Shown in pieces: positions 46,776-59,800 of a stretch of DNA of 64,000 nucleotides (its first letter is position 1; every line of letters starts with the position of its first letter). The notes beneath the pieces are model-generated. The model ran no database searches, was not told where the DNA came from, and worked only from the letters and a program-made list of their open reading frames with translations. Origin of the DNA: Nymphalis io (Eukaryota; Arthropoda; Insecta; Lepidoptera; Nymphalidae). Both the position numbers and the translations under genes were made by a program. The stretch covers positions 2,744,501-2,808,500 of the forward strand of contig NC_065917.1 in assembly GCF_905147045.1 (NCBI RefSeq), read 5' to 3'.

Positions 46776-47154
46776 TGAGGGAACACGTAGACTTATAACT
46801 CGCATGATGTATTAAAGCTTGGTATGTTTATTCATTGAAGGAGCTAGTAGTGAAGATTGCTGACGTAGATTTCCCTCGAACCAAACAATAATGTGCATTT
46901 TTCGGGAATGCTAAATTGCAATTTAGACATAAGTTTTTTTATTATAACCTACTCACCGTTATTATATTGTAAAGCTTACATCGAGTAGGTTGTACATTAG
47001 GTTTAATTGTAAAATTAATTTTATATAATTAAATTAGTTTTAAAATAGATTTTGGTTTTTTTTCGGCCTTCGGACTGTAGCTAATGTAACTAGACCCTAT
47101 TAAAAAAAATAAACACTCATCGTCATATTTCATCAAATTTACATAAAATATTAA

Positions 47155-47290
47155 TATATTATATATCTAAACCTTCCTCGTGAATTACTCCGTTAATTGG
47201 TGAAAAACATATTAGAATGTTTTATGTAGTTTTTGAGTTTATCGCGTTCAAACAAACAGACGCGTTCTTTGATTTATAGTACGTAGTAAT
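47155..47290 (+). repeat. Unnamed repeat F fragment
   Basis: CTCGTGAATTACTCCGTTAA and GAGTTTATCGCGTTCAAAC, as at 56190-56315. Confidence 0.5.
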
Positions 47291-47333
47291 TCGTTGACTA
47301 GGTCATTTGATTGTATTAAATTTGATTTTCAAT

Positions 47334-47600
47334 GGCCGGCCGGTTGGTGTGGTTGGTAGTACTTGCCTTTCACGCCGAAGGTTGTGGGTGCGATTCCCAC
47401 TCAGGACAGACATTTGTGTGTATGGACATGTCTGTTTGTCCTGAGTCTGAGTGTAATTATCTATATAAGTATGTATTTACAAAAGAAAAGTAGTATATGT
47501 AGTATATCAGTTGTCTGGTTTCCATCGTACAAGCTCTGCTTAGTTTGGGATCAAATGGCCTTGTGTGAATAATGTCCCAGGATATTGTTATTATTATTAA
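47334..47600 (+). repeat. SINE family C
   Basis: GGCCGGCCGGTTGGTGTGG head and CCCAGGATATTGTTATTATT tail. Confidence 0.85.
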
Positions 47601-47715
47601 TGCTTGCTATCGTGGGTGGCGTATTGACTATTTAAGGGATGGTTAATATTCTTAATGCTTATGCCTATGGGCGGTGACCATCAGGTGGATTATTTGCTCG
47701 TCGAAATACCTATAC
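47600..47715 (+). repeat. Family B 3' fragment
   Basis: GTGGGTGGCGTATTGAC to GATTATTTGCTCGTCG, directly after a family C SINE and 170 bp before the copy 2 start codon. Confidence 0.65.
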
Positions 47716-47887
47716 TAAAAATACAGTATATAACACTCCAAAAAAAAATTACGTATTAAACAAACAAACATGCTTTATTTATCTAAATATAATAATTTTT
47801 ATCAAAATAATCTTAATCTTAAGCTATCTATAAAACTATACACTCTGATAAGTTTTTGATAACCAAATTTAATATCCTTATTTCAAA

Positions 47888-50800
47888 ATGGCGGCCAGCC
47901 AGTGCGTTTATTTGTTATTGTTATTATTGTAAGTTATTCTATTATTATTACAATTATTACTTAGTAGAAAATAATTAATTTATATATATTAACATACTAA
48001 ATAATAAGAAATAATTGTTTGTTTTTTTTATCCACATTTTTTTTAATTTGGAATACATAAACCTATGGTTAGTTTTCACCGCCGCCCATAGACATTAGCA
48101 CTGTAAGAAATATTAATCAATACTTACGTCGGCAATGATTTGAAAATATTTGATTTGATCAAATGCACCACCAACCTTGGGGAGATTTAATTGTTTACGT
48201 TTTTTCTAGCTAATATTTTTTTAAATTTAATATAGACATACTGACAAATGTTGGTAAGTGGTCAGCAACGCCCATAGACATTGGCACTGTAAGAAATATT
48301 ACCCCTTACATCGTTAATACGCCATCAACCTTGGGTACTAAGATGTTATGTCCCTTGTGTCTGGAGTTAGTGACTTATGGTTCAAACCAGTACACGGCAG
48401 TCAAATAATAAACAAAATGTATTAAAAATCTATTAGCTCGCCTCAGCCGTACAGCGCAATACCGTGACGGCCAACGGCAAGACGCTCTCTTATGACGTCA
48501 TGTCTTTCCGCCGTCGCTCTTGTTTTTCGTTGCTAATAATAATAAGATAAATATATTTTATTACCAAAGCTCCATGTTAATATTAATTTTATTACAAATT
48601 TATTTAATAGTTATATTTAATTATAGTTTCTTTCAAACGATCATTCATCACTATCGACGTTTCACATTAGTGTTACGGCCATGTAACTTTTTTTTTAAAT
48701 TGTAAATGTTATTTTAAGGCACAGGACTACTCACAATGACTTAATATATTTTTTAGCTGTGAAACAAATATTGTGATTGGTAATGTTCCAGCCAGCTACG
48801 ATTATGCCGAACCAAATGATCCTATTTATGGTGAGTACCAATGGAGTATATATTTAGTTTATAGCCTACAAGCTCTTTTCATTTTTTAATTAATTTCAAA
48901 TGATTCGGCAGATTGGCAAATGGGCCACCTGATGGTAAGTGATCACTATCATCCGTGTTCTTTGTCTATGGGTTTGCAAGAAAATTAAACCATGTCTTGT
49001 ATCGTCAATACCCAACATTGGAAACTAAGATGCTATGTCCTTTGTCTCTGTAATTACACGGTTTTTAATTGATTTTTTGTCTCAGTCCAGTTATATATTT
49101 TGTTATTTAAATAAGAGTTTTTTTTTATTTTAAATGTTAAGTTAGTCTGTAATTGGATATTTTTTGTTACGCTATTTCTATATAAGCAATAAGAAAATGT
49201 TTTTCTTAATATATATGTACGTTGGCTTCTTAATTAATAAAATAAAAAATATCTTCTTATGATTCCACAGGATTGACTCCTCAACGGCAACAAAATTGAC
49301 CGTGTACATGTATTATTATAATTACAGCTGGACCTAGTAATGTGGGCAGGCAGCTCAGCTCACAAAGGGTTCAAGCAGTTCTTGAAGTGATGAAGGAGAA
49401 CAACATCGACGCCTTCATCGTACCAACTGCAGATGCTCATAACGTAAGTTTGATTATTTATCAGCCAACTATGGCTGCCATGGCGTACCTATGTCCTTAG
49501 GTCCTGAAATCAAGCCCCATAGCACTATTAAAAAGTAATTGGTTTTTTCCGATTAAAAATTCTCAGTAGCTGTCTGGATTCTGGTATTAGCAGTCCCGTC
49601 CTAAAGTTGCCTGTAAATTTCTAAAGCTGGGCTGAAATCAACTCTCAGCTTACGGAGAATGTTAGGAGCTTTTCCAGTACGGATTGGTGGATATACATGT
49701 GGATGGTTTTTATCTAATACATGCAGGCTTCCTCGCGATGTTTTCATTTACCAACGACGTTATTAATTTATAAACACAAATTAAGTATATGAAAATTCAG
49801 TGTGAAACCACTATCTTTGTACAAGCTTCAAGTGATTGTTTTTTTTATTGTTATTTTAAGTCTTTAGTCTTTATATATACAGCTATATACTATTCACGTA
49901 TTAATCGCCACTGAGTTAACTGACATAGACCTTCACAATGCCTTGAGGCAGACTGTCAATACTTCATACGAATGATATCAAGATGAGAGCATAGACATTT
50001 TTAGTACTTTTCATAGTTTTGAAATATTCCTAATCGTGTTCTAACCGCTGGGTTACCATGTTAGCGCAACAAAACACAGACTAAGTAAAAAATAAAGAAT
50101 CGATATTGTACGCAAGTTGGGCTCAATTTTTTTTTTTACTAATATATATATTATTATGTTATGGATAGGCGGATAGGCGAATAGGCAAATGGGCCTGACC
50201 TGATGTTACGTGATGCTAAGTGGTCACCAACGCCCATAGACATTGGCGATGCAAGAAGTATTAACCATCCCTTATGTCAATGCGTCATCAACCGAAAGAT
50301 GTTATGTCCCTTGTGCCTGTAGTTACACTGGCTCACTCATCCTTCAAACCGAAACGCAACAATACGAAGTATTGCTATTTAGCAGTAGAATATTAGATGA
50401 GTGGGTGGTAGCTACCCTTACGGGCTTGCACAAATCCCTACCACCTAGTAAATATTTAAACTTGTTTGGTATTCCGTAGTCCCAGTACATAGCACCGTGC
50501 GACGCTCGCCGGGAATGGTTGTCTGGTCTCTCCGGGTCTTCAGGTACAGCCTTGGTGACGGAAAACCATGCTCTGGTCTGGACTGACGGCAGATATTTTA
50601 CACAGTTCGAACTTCAAGTAGACACGTCGGTGTGGACTCTGATGAGACAAGGTAATTTGGTGTGTTCTTTGGGATCTGATATAGGGATTGCAATCCAGCA
50701 TAGTGGGGTAATTTTATCCCTAGCGGGATATATATATAAGCGAAATACTCATCACGAGATCTCCTAAACTATCCGTAATCCGCCCGATTGACTTGGAATT

Positions 50801-53800
50801 TATCACAGTCTTTCCCAGACGTAGATGCTCGCTAAGAACGGATTTTACGCATATCTTGTCCAAAATATATTTGTCTTCTTATCTACCCGTGCGAAGCCGG
50901 AACGATTAGCTAGTACGTTATTAATATTTATTTTTATTTATCATCTGACTATATAAGACGAATATTTCTGTTACTAACTTCGTCGTGAAAGCTCAGCAAG
51001 TTGGACGTTTATTTTTACTCAAATATTAGTACAATTAGTACCCTATATTTCATACTGTTAGTGTATAAAAATACTAATTTCATAATTGATATTTATAATT
51101 ACTTAGAACTTAAACTATAACGTACCAAATATTTATTTAAACGGTATGTGAATTATTGTATTATTTTTGACTGGGTGGGCTCGGCCGGCGGGGCCACTAA
51201 GCTGCTGTAGGCCTAGAGACTTGGTGACCACTTACCATCAAATGGCCAATTGCCAGTTCTGTTTTAAATTCAATGATAATATTCAAAAAATCTGTATCGC
51301 ATAAATATATGAAACATTTTATTTCACAGGAATTGACGCTACAATACAGAACTGGCTGGCTACGAACTTGCGCAGCCAAAGCAGAGTGGGCGTTGATCCC
51401 ACCACGTACACCAGAGCTTCATGGAACGCATTGGAGGTAACATTATTAATATATATGGAAACATTGACTCCTAAAATTACTATTTTTCCGTTTAAAAATC
51501 TTGCGTCTTAGTCTCTCGTGTCAGATTTGTCATGGGATTAGAAGAGGAAGGTGAAACGTTTTTAAGTAAATAATATAATCGTTTTAAGATATAAATATGT
51601 GAGTAATAGTACTTATGTGATTGTATAATATTTTGATTGCCTCGTTGGTCTAGTGGCTTGATGTAAGGCCGCAGACCCGGAGGTCCTGGGTTCAATTCCC
51701 AGGTCGGGCTGATAAAAAGTTATTGGGTTTTTCTGTCGGAAAATTCTCAGTAGCAGCACGGAGTCTGGAAGTTGCAAGTGTGTAAACTCCCATCGGATTA
51801 TGAGAGTTAGGGAATAGAGAGTGCACATTAATATTATTATTTGTTTATGATATTATTTGATAGTATTTAGTATTTATTTGATTGAACTAGGTAAATTGAA
51901 TTAAAACACGATCTGAGCAAAACGACGGAAACAATGTGTATATTTGACAAGGCAGATTTACAGAGTATATTCTTTTTTTTTTTTTTTAAATGTCATAATA
52001 TGACATGTGCACAATATCCTAAATAGATGGCGTTCAGTGTTGCAATTAATCATTTCAACAGTTTATATAATATTTTAAGAATAGAATCATCTTACAGTGT
52101 CTTATTACGTAAAGGGTATACCTTTTATGGTATAACAGTAACAGTAACAACCTGTTAATGTCCCACTGCTGGGCTAAGGCCTCCTCTCCCTTTTTGAGGA
52201 GAAGGTTTGGAGCTTATTCCACCACGCTGCTCCAATGCGGGTTGGTAGAATTCACATGTTGCAGAATTTCAATGAAATTAGACACATGCAGGTTTCCTCA
52301 CGATGTTTTCCTTCACCGTTAAGCACGAGATGAATTATAAGCACAAATTAAGCACATGAAAATTCAGTGGTGCTTGCCCTGGTTTGAACCCACGATCATC
52401 GGTTAAGATTCACGCGTTCTTACCACTAGGCCATCTCGGCTTTATGGTATATATCGATATTTATTTATCTATACTACTTTATATAATGTACAATCACTAC
52501 GGAGAGCATATATACTTGTGCACTATACTTGTGCACTAATTTGGCAAGACAGGCGGTAGAATTTTACCCGATACGTGCAGTTTTCTTTCTTTTTAATACT
52601 TGGCTTTATTGAAAGCGTTTATAATTAAAACGACTAGTCGTTAGTAAAAATAAATATATGATTATATAAAGCAACGAAGTATGTATATACACACACACAA
52701 GGGAGTCGAGAACGGAGGAGAGACATGACGTCATAAGAGAGCGTCATGCCTTCACCGTCACGGCATACAACGGTATAACCCCAAGGCGTGCGTAGATGGT
52801 TTCACAAAGAGAATAGTTATAACAGAATGATCCCTTAATCTTTGTTTCAGATTAACATTTTCATACAACCATTTATATAATAAACATAATCAATTGTCTT
52901 CTCAAATATTACAGGCAGCCCTCCGACCTGCAAATATAGAACTCGTTCCGATATATAATAATATCGTGGATGAAGCTCGAAGACGTATCCAAGATCCACC
53001 TCCGAGCAGGCCGAATGAACCATTACTCGCTTTATCTTCAAACTACACAGGTATCGTTTTTTATACATCAAAAGAAAGTCACGCGAGATACGTCAATGAT
53101 GACGTGCTCTTCACAGTTTTTTGAGTGCACATATTATAGTGCACGACTGTGTGCGCAAACACGAGTGCACTCTATTCCCTAACTCTCATAATCCGATGGG
53201 ACGGCAATCCGACACGAATTAATTTTATTTAAATTAATTTTAAATACTAATTTTGGGAACTAAGATGCTATATTCGTTGTGCCCTTCCAACTGGAACACA
53301 ACAATACATCACACAAACACATTTATCAACATAAAAGTTCCAATATTATTTCCAGGCAGAGTATCGAGTGAAAAAATATCTGACTTGCTGGCGCAGATCC
53401 ATGGTCGACAAGCTTCGGCTTTGGTGTTGACAGCATTAGACGATATCGCATGTAAGTATTTTTTTAATGAGCTGATCCTCTTGTTGAAACTAGCTCTGTG
53501 ATAATAATGAAATGATGACGGATTGATCAATTTTTGCCACGATAGCAATCTCAAGGGATTCGCTAACTGTGTAAGACACACATAAACTCACTTAAAAGCA
53601 GTCACAGCATGCAAATATAGACTTGCTAAGTTACATTATATAAAAAACAATTGAATTTAACTATTATTTTCAAATTAATAAGTATCAGTCTTTATTCAGT
53701 CTCGGGTACTTATTTTTAAACCATCTCTTACGTCGGGGTTGAAAAATAGGTTACTTTTAAATATCACTGGTTGTCACTTATTCAATACTTTATTTCACAG

Positions 53801-56800
53801 ATACCTTAAACATCCGCGGATCCGATATTCCCTTCAACCCCGTATACTTTTCCTATCTCGTGATACGAGCAGATATGGTAAGACCCTAAACTCTAAACGC
53901 TTTTGTCAAATATTACAATATAACTAAGCTGTTTGTCTACAATGAAATGTCATTACAATCTACGGACAATTTCAATAGAAAGAGTACAGATAAAAAAAAA
54001 ACTTAATTTTACATATTTCATGCGATTCGCTAATATCTCTGCACTACAAACAGTTCGCGATTAAGATCGAGAAATCATCCATCAAATTATACAAATTGAT
54101 GTAAATAACTCACTCAATTACTCTTAAAAATCCAAATAACACAATTGAACACATTCAACGAATCACAAGTCGCGCCAATAATGAATCAATTACTTTACGT
54201 TTCTGTCAACAAACAAATGGCGGTTTTGAATTGGCGCGCGTCTTTTTTTTAACAACACCGTTATAGTGATCAAGGATTCTAACTATTCAGTTAATAATTG
54301 AAATTGGCCGCCATATTGGAAATTCGATCGAGGCGAATGGAGGACATTTTTATTTAAACAATACGTATTATTTTACAGGAAAATAACAACGTGATCCTGT
54401 TCTGGGGTAATGGCGAGTTACCAACGCACATACAAGATCATCTCGCATCCGAAGGGACGAAGCTCACATGCTTGCCTTACACGCAAATATTCGATTATCT
54501 AAGGAATTTAAGCGTTAGTTTAAAGCATCTTAAATTAAAATTGTGTTATGTGATTTACATTCTTACACATGTATACATAAGGACCAAAATGGCCTGAACT
54601 TTGGAACACGTATTTTAACATTATCATTGAGGTTTGTGCACTTGAATGAAATTTAATAAATGAATGATCTTCTTGTTTAGTGCAGAAATGACTTTATGTG
54701 TCGTTTTCTTATTAATGAACCGATTTAAACTTCAAACTTAATCAAACACATACAATCTTCTTGCGCTATATTTTATTTTAAAATAGTATCAGCAATGTTC
54801 GTTTGGTGCAAAACCATTTTACTATTGACGAATCAAATTAGTATTTCTAATTAATCTCGTGCTTAGATTAAAATATGAATGGAAGGATAATTCAAATCAA
54901 TAATGTTTTACTAAACCACAGATAATAAATATTTTTTTAACAGGATGAGTTACCAGCCGGGAGTACAATTTGGTTGTCCAGTGATGGCAGCCAAGCTGTA
55001 CATGTTGCCGCGGAAAAGGTTAGATTAATAAAAAAAATACTGCACGGCTCCTTTCGGATTCCTAACATCCGATAAAAATAATTGACCCATGATAATTTTA
55101 AAAAAATTATCTTAGAAACTATTCACGTGGAAAACATCTCGTTGCACAAATATATCGTTATATAAATGAAATTATCTTTCGCGATCGAACGAACGCTGAA
55201 CTAGCAAATGTCTTAGTTTTCAAACGTTTTGAATATTAATGTTTATCGGCCTTACTTATATACGTTGTTTAATTAAACAATGCTTTGTATTCTTCTTTCG
55301 AATGTCAAAACAATAATGACAGAAGGATCGAAATCAGTGTTTATCTGATTGCCTTCATTTTTGATTTTTTATTTTTTATAGAATGGGAGAGCGGATGAGC
55401 ATATGGGCCACCTGATGGTAAGTGGTCACCAACGCCCATTAACATTGGCATGTAAGAAATGTTAACCATCGCTTACATCACCAATGCGCCACCAACCTTG
55501 GGAACTAAGATGTTATGTCCCTTGTGCCTGTAATGACACTGGCTCACTCACCCTTCAAACCGAAAAACAATAATAACAAGTACTGCTGTTTTGCGGTAGA
55601 ATATCTGATGAGTGGATGGTACCTACCCAGACGAGCTTGCACAAAGCTCTACCACCAGTAAATTGTCGTCTATTAATCTCCCTGCTATTCTATCGATAAG
55701 AACCGCCAAAAAACAGAGTAGTTTTACAATAAGACGTATTTATCATCGCGAAAATTCACGCGTTTGTCTCCATTAAAAAAATTAAAAAAAGTATTGCAAA
55801 TATGATTATTAACAGAATACGGGAGTCTCTACGCTGTCTACATTGTCGCCGGTCGCGCTTATGAAGTGCATCAAAAATGACGTCGAACTGAGGGTAAGAC
55901 TGTAATTATTGTTAGTGATCAATTCGTAACGCGTAAAATAAGCAAAATTAATATTAAAAACATTATAAAAAATAAAGTTTTATGCACAATATTTCTTGTA
56001 CATATACATGCACAATATCCTCCTGGCTCGGGTAGATTAATGGTCTTCATATATTTATATCGTTATACAAATAGACCTATTGGTTTGCGAGGTACATGTC
56101 AGTAAAGCTCCCAGTCGGCATGTTTTCCGACATCTTCAACAATCATCGTAATATTTCAGCCAATTTATATAAAACTGGAATGAATTATACACCTAAACTT
56201 TCCTAATGAATAACTCCGTCCATTGGTGAAAACCGTATGAAAATCCTTTCAGTAGTTTTCGAGTTTATCACGTACAAACAGACAGACGCGGCGGGAGGCT
56301 TTGTTTTGTAAGTAATGATAATATGGATGATATATTTAGGGTTTTAGATCATCACACATCAGGGACGGAGTGGCCGTAGTTCGATTCCTGCGTTGGGTAC
56401 ATGAAGAAGTATCAGCCGGGCACAATATCACTGAAATTAACGTCGTTGATAAGCTGGACCAGCTCAGAGGGTGAGAAAAAAAATGATCTATGGCTCAAAA
56501 TAATTGTAACTATGTTTTATAGATATATGGATTATGTAAAATGAATAAAATAAAATGTATGTTATTTTGGGTACCACCCACTCATCAGATATTCTGCCGC
56601 TAAGCAGCATTACTTAGTATTAGCACTTATTTGTAGCGTTCTGGTTTGAAGGGTAAGTAAGCCAGTGTAACTACAGGCACAAGGGACATAACATCTCAGT
56701 TCCCAAGGTTGGTGGCGCATCGCTCGCCATGAGCAGTGGTGGCAGGTGGCTCATTTGCTCGTCCGCCTGCCTATAATATTAACAATTAAAAAAATTTTAC

Positions 56801-59800
56801 TAATAAATACCACGTAATAGTAACAAAAAAAAGTAAGATATGCACCCTTTATATAAATAGATATTCGATGACTTAATGATTTTCCAGAGAGGAAGCTTAT
56901 TACAAGGGCCCCTCGTTCGCAACGATCGCGGGCGCCGGTGAAAATGGGGCCATAATACACTACAAACCATCACGGGAAGGGCCTCAAAGGGTGATACGGC
57001 CCGATGACATGCTACTTGTAGACTCTGGGGGGCAATATATGTAAGTATTAAAATTTTACATAAATAAAATAAAAAAAACACGTGCTTTATAGAAGCGTAA
57101 TAGCATGCTTATTTCAGGGCATTGCTTTTTTATGTATACCTAATATACATAAAAAAGAAATGTGAAAGAGCACGCGATGTAAGAAACGGTTAATATTTCT
57201 TATGGCGCTAATGCCTTTGGGCGTTGGTGACCACTTACCATCAGGTGGCCCATTTGCCAGTTCACCTATTTTATAAAAAATAATAATCGGAAATGACTTT
57301 TGATTGTAAGAAATATATTATTTAAACTTTCTAGGGATGGTACCACCGACATAACACGCACACGGCATATGCGCTCGAATCCAACTCCTGCGCAGAGGCT
57401 GGCCTTCACGAGGGTGTTGAAAGGTCAAATCTTGCTCGCCACCGCAGTATTCCCTAAAGGATCAACGGTGAAAGATTTATTTCATATCTTCATAATCTAA
57501 ACGTAGTCCATTAATGGTTATAGGACACCCCTCCATAGGACAACCCCTCCCCGCCAAGCTGCGCCAAAGTGTCCAGTTCTCTATCTTGTTTATTTGAAAA
57601 AGGCACATCTACAGTACATATATTAAACACTTTTGAATGTAGTAGCATCTTTTAGTATTCTATAATATATATAATATCTGATCTATGTATAACACTGACA
57701 AGGTACCTAATACGTCCTTATAATGTCCTCCAGACCGATTTCGGCCACGGCGGCCAATCTCAAGAGAGATTAGCCAACTACGCAGGAGCTATTATAGTGC
57801 ACAAGTGTGTGCGGAAACACAGTTGCACTCTCTATTCCCTAACTCTCATAATCCGATGGGACGGCAATCCGACACGACTGGAAAGAGTTCAGGCGCGGGA
57901 CCAATGGCTTTACGTGCTTTCCGAGGCACGGGAGTGTATACACTTCCAACTTCCAGACCCCGGGCTGCTACTGAGAATTTTCTGTAAGAAAACCCAACAA
58001 CTTTTTATAGGCCCGACCTGGGAATTGAACCCAGGACCTCCGGGACAGCGGCCTTGTTTCTAGACAGTAGACCGACGAGGCAGTGTGTACGGGTTCTGTC
58101 TAGAAACCCGACTGGATGTCCCCCCATCCAGTCGGGTCATCCCTTTGAGTCATCAAACCACGAAGTGCACTGAAGTGGACACTGCTTCAATTTAATTTTG
58201 ACCAAAAAATAAGATGAGATGGCCCAGTGGTAAGAACGCGTGAATTTTAACCGATGATCGTGCGTTCAAACCCGGGCAAGCACCACTGAATTTTCATGTG
58301 CTTAATTTGTCATTATAATTCATCTCGTGCTTTACGGTGAAGGAAAACATCGTGAGGAAACCTGCATGTATCTAATTTCACTGAAATTCTGCCACATGTG
58401 TATTCCACCAACCCGCATTGGAGCAGCGTGGTGGAACAAGCTCCATACCTTCTCCTCAAAAGGGGAGAGGAGGCCCCTTAGCCAGGCAGTGGGACATTCA
58501 CAGGCTGTTACTTTAAAAAATAAGAACTTGTTGTGCAAAATCCAAACCACGGAAACACTAATAGAAGTTATCAAAACTTAAAAGAGAAACCCATCTTTAT
58601 AGTAACAGCAGTGCGATTCTGTGAGAATTGAATTACTCAACCGTGAAATGTTGACAACCGACTTATGGTGATAAACCATTTTGGTGCGTGTGTTCTTGTA
58701 TTGTTATGATTATTACGGTCAATGTCGCATAACCTTTACTGACAATTCACGACCGTTTTCTGCGTTGAGTTTCGATTTTTTTCTTACAGAGTAATCCTAC
58801 AGTACTTGTTACATAATGATGTGGATGAACCTTAAAGGTATTCCTACCTTCTGCGATAGGCTTCAGCGCTATAAGATGATCCCCCTAAACTCCAGAAGAA
58901 AAATAACTGACATGCTTATGTTGTATAAAATAATAAATGGAACATTTGATTGTAGCGACTGCTTCAACAAATTAATCTTAATGTACCTTCTCGTTTACCT
59001 CTCGTTTCTGTAGAAACGCTTACAATCACTCTTATATTTCCACCTCCAATTCAAATTTCGGACACTATGCTGCTTTGCCAAGGATCTGCAGGCTGCATAA
59101 TGCGCTTTCTAAACAGCACACTGAATTGGATATATATACTCCAGAATTAAATAAGTTTAAAAAACATCTTAAAAAATTGTTTTTTAATACGTAATGTTTT
59201 TGTCTTTTTGTTTAAAGGTTTTATTTTTAAGTTTATTATTACCCGTTATTTTAATTTTAATTTTTCTAGCTATTTTTATATATTTCTTAACTCACATTTG
59301 CACAATTTAGTCTTAGTTTAACCATTGTTTACCTTTTTTTAGTTCCTATGTTTTATTGAGTACCACTATGTAACATTTAGCTTATTTATTTTTTTCTGTT
59401 TAGTCATTATTTATATGCTTGCTGTGGTATCCTTTAATTGAAGGAGCACACATATTTTAAAATATTATTGTAAATGTAGTTTATTAGATGACATTTACTA
59501 GAAGCATTGACAAAAGCAGTTTCCCAATGTTTCCTAAAATATGTGGTGCATTGGTGATGAAACGATTGGTTAATACTTCTTACCAATGTCTAACAAGTGG
59601 TGACCACATACCATCAGGTGGCTCATGTGCTTCGCCTAACTGTATTATAAAGAAAAAATAGCTATGCTATTAATTAATAGAATTGACTTCACATTTTGAA
59701 TATTAAATTGTGTGAAATTTAGAAAAACTCTATATATTATTGTTTCAGGGTAATCTTCTAGAAACCCTAGCTCGAAAAGCTCTATGGGACGTTGGGTTGA

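Larger units (their letters stand above)
44550..47887. other. Spacer between the two aminopeptidase genes
   Basis: About 3.3 kb between the poly(A) signal of copy 1 and the start codon of copy 2. It carries repeats E, B, A, F, B and C in order but no coding exon I can support. The copy 2 promoter must lie at its right end. Confidence 0.55.
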
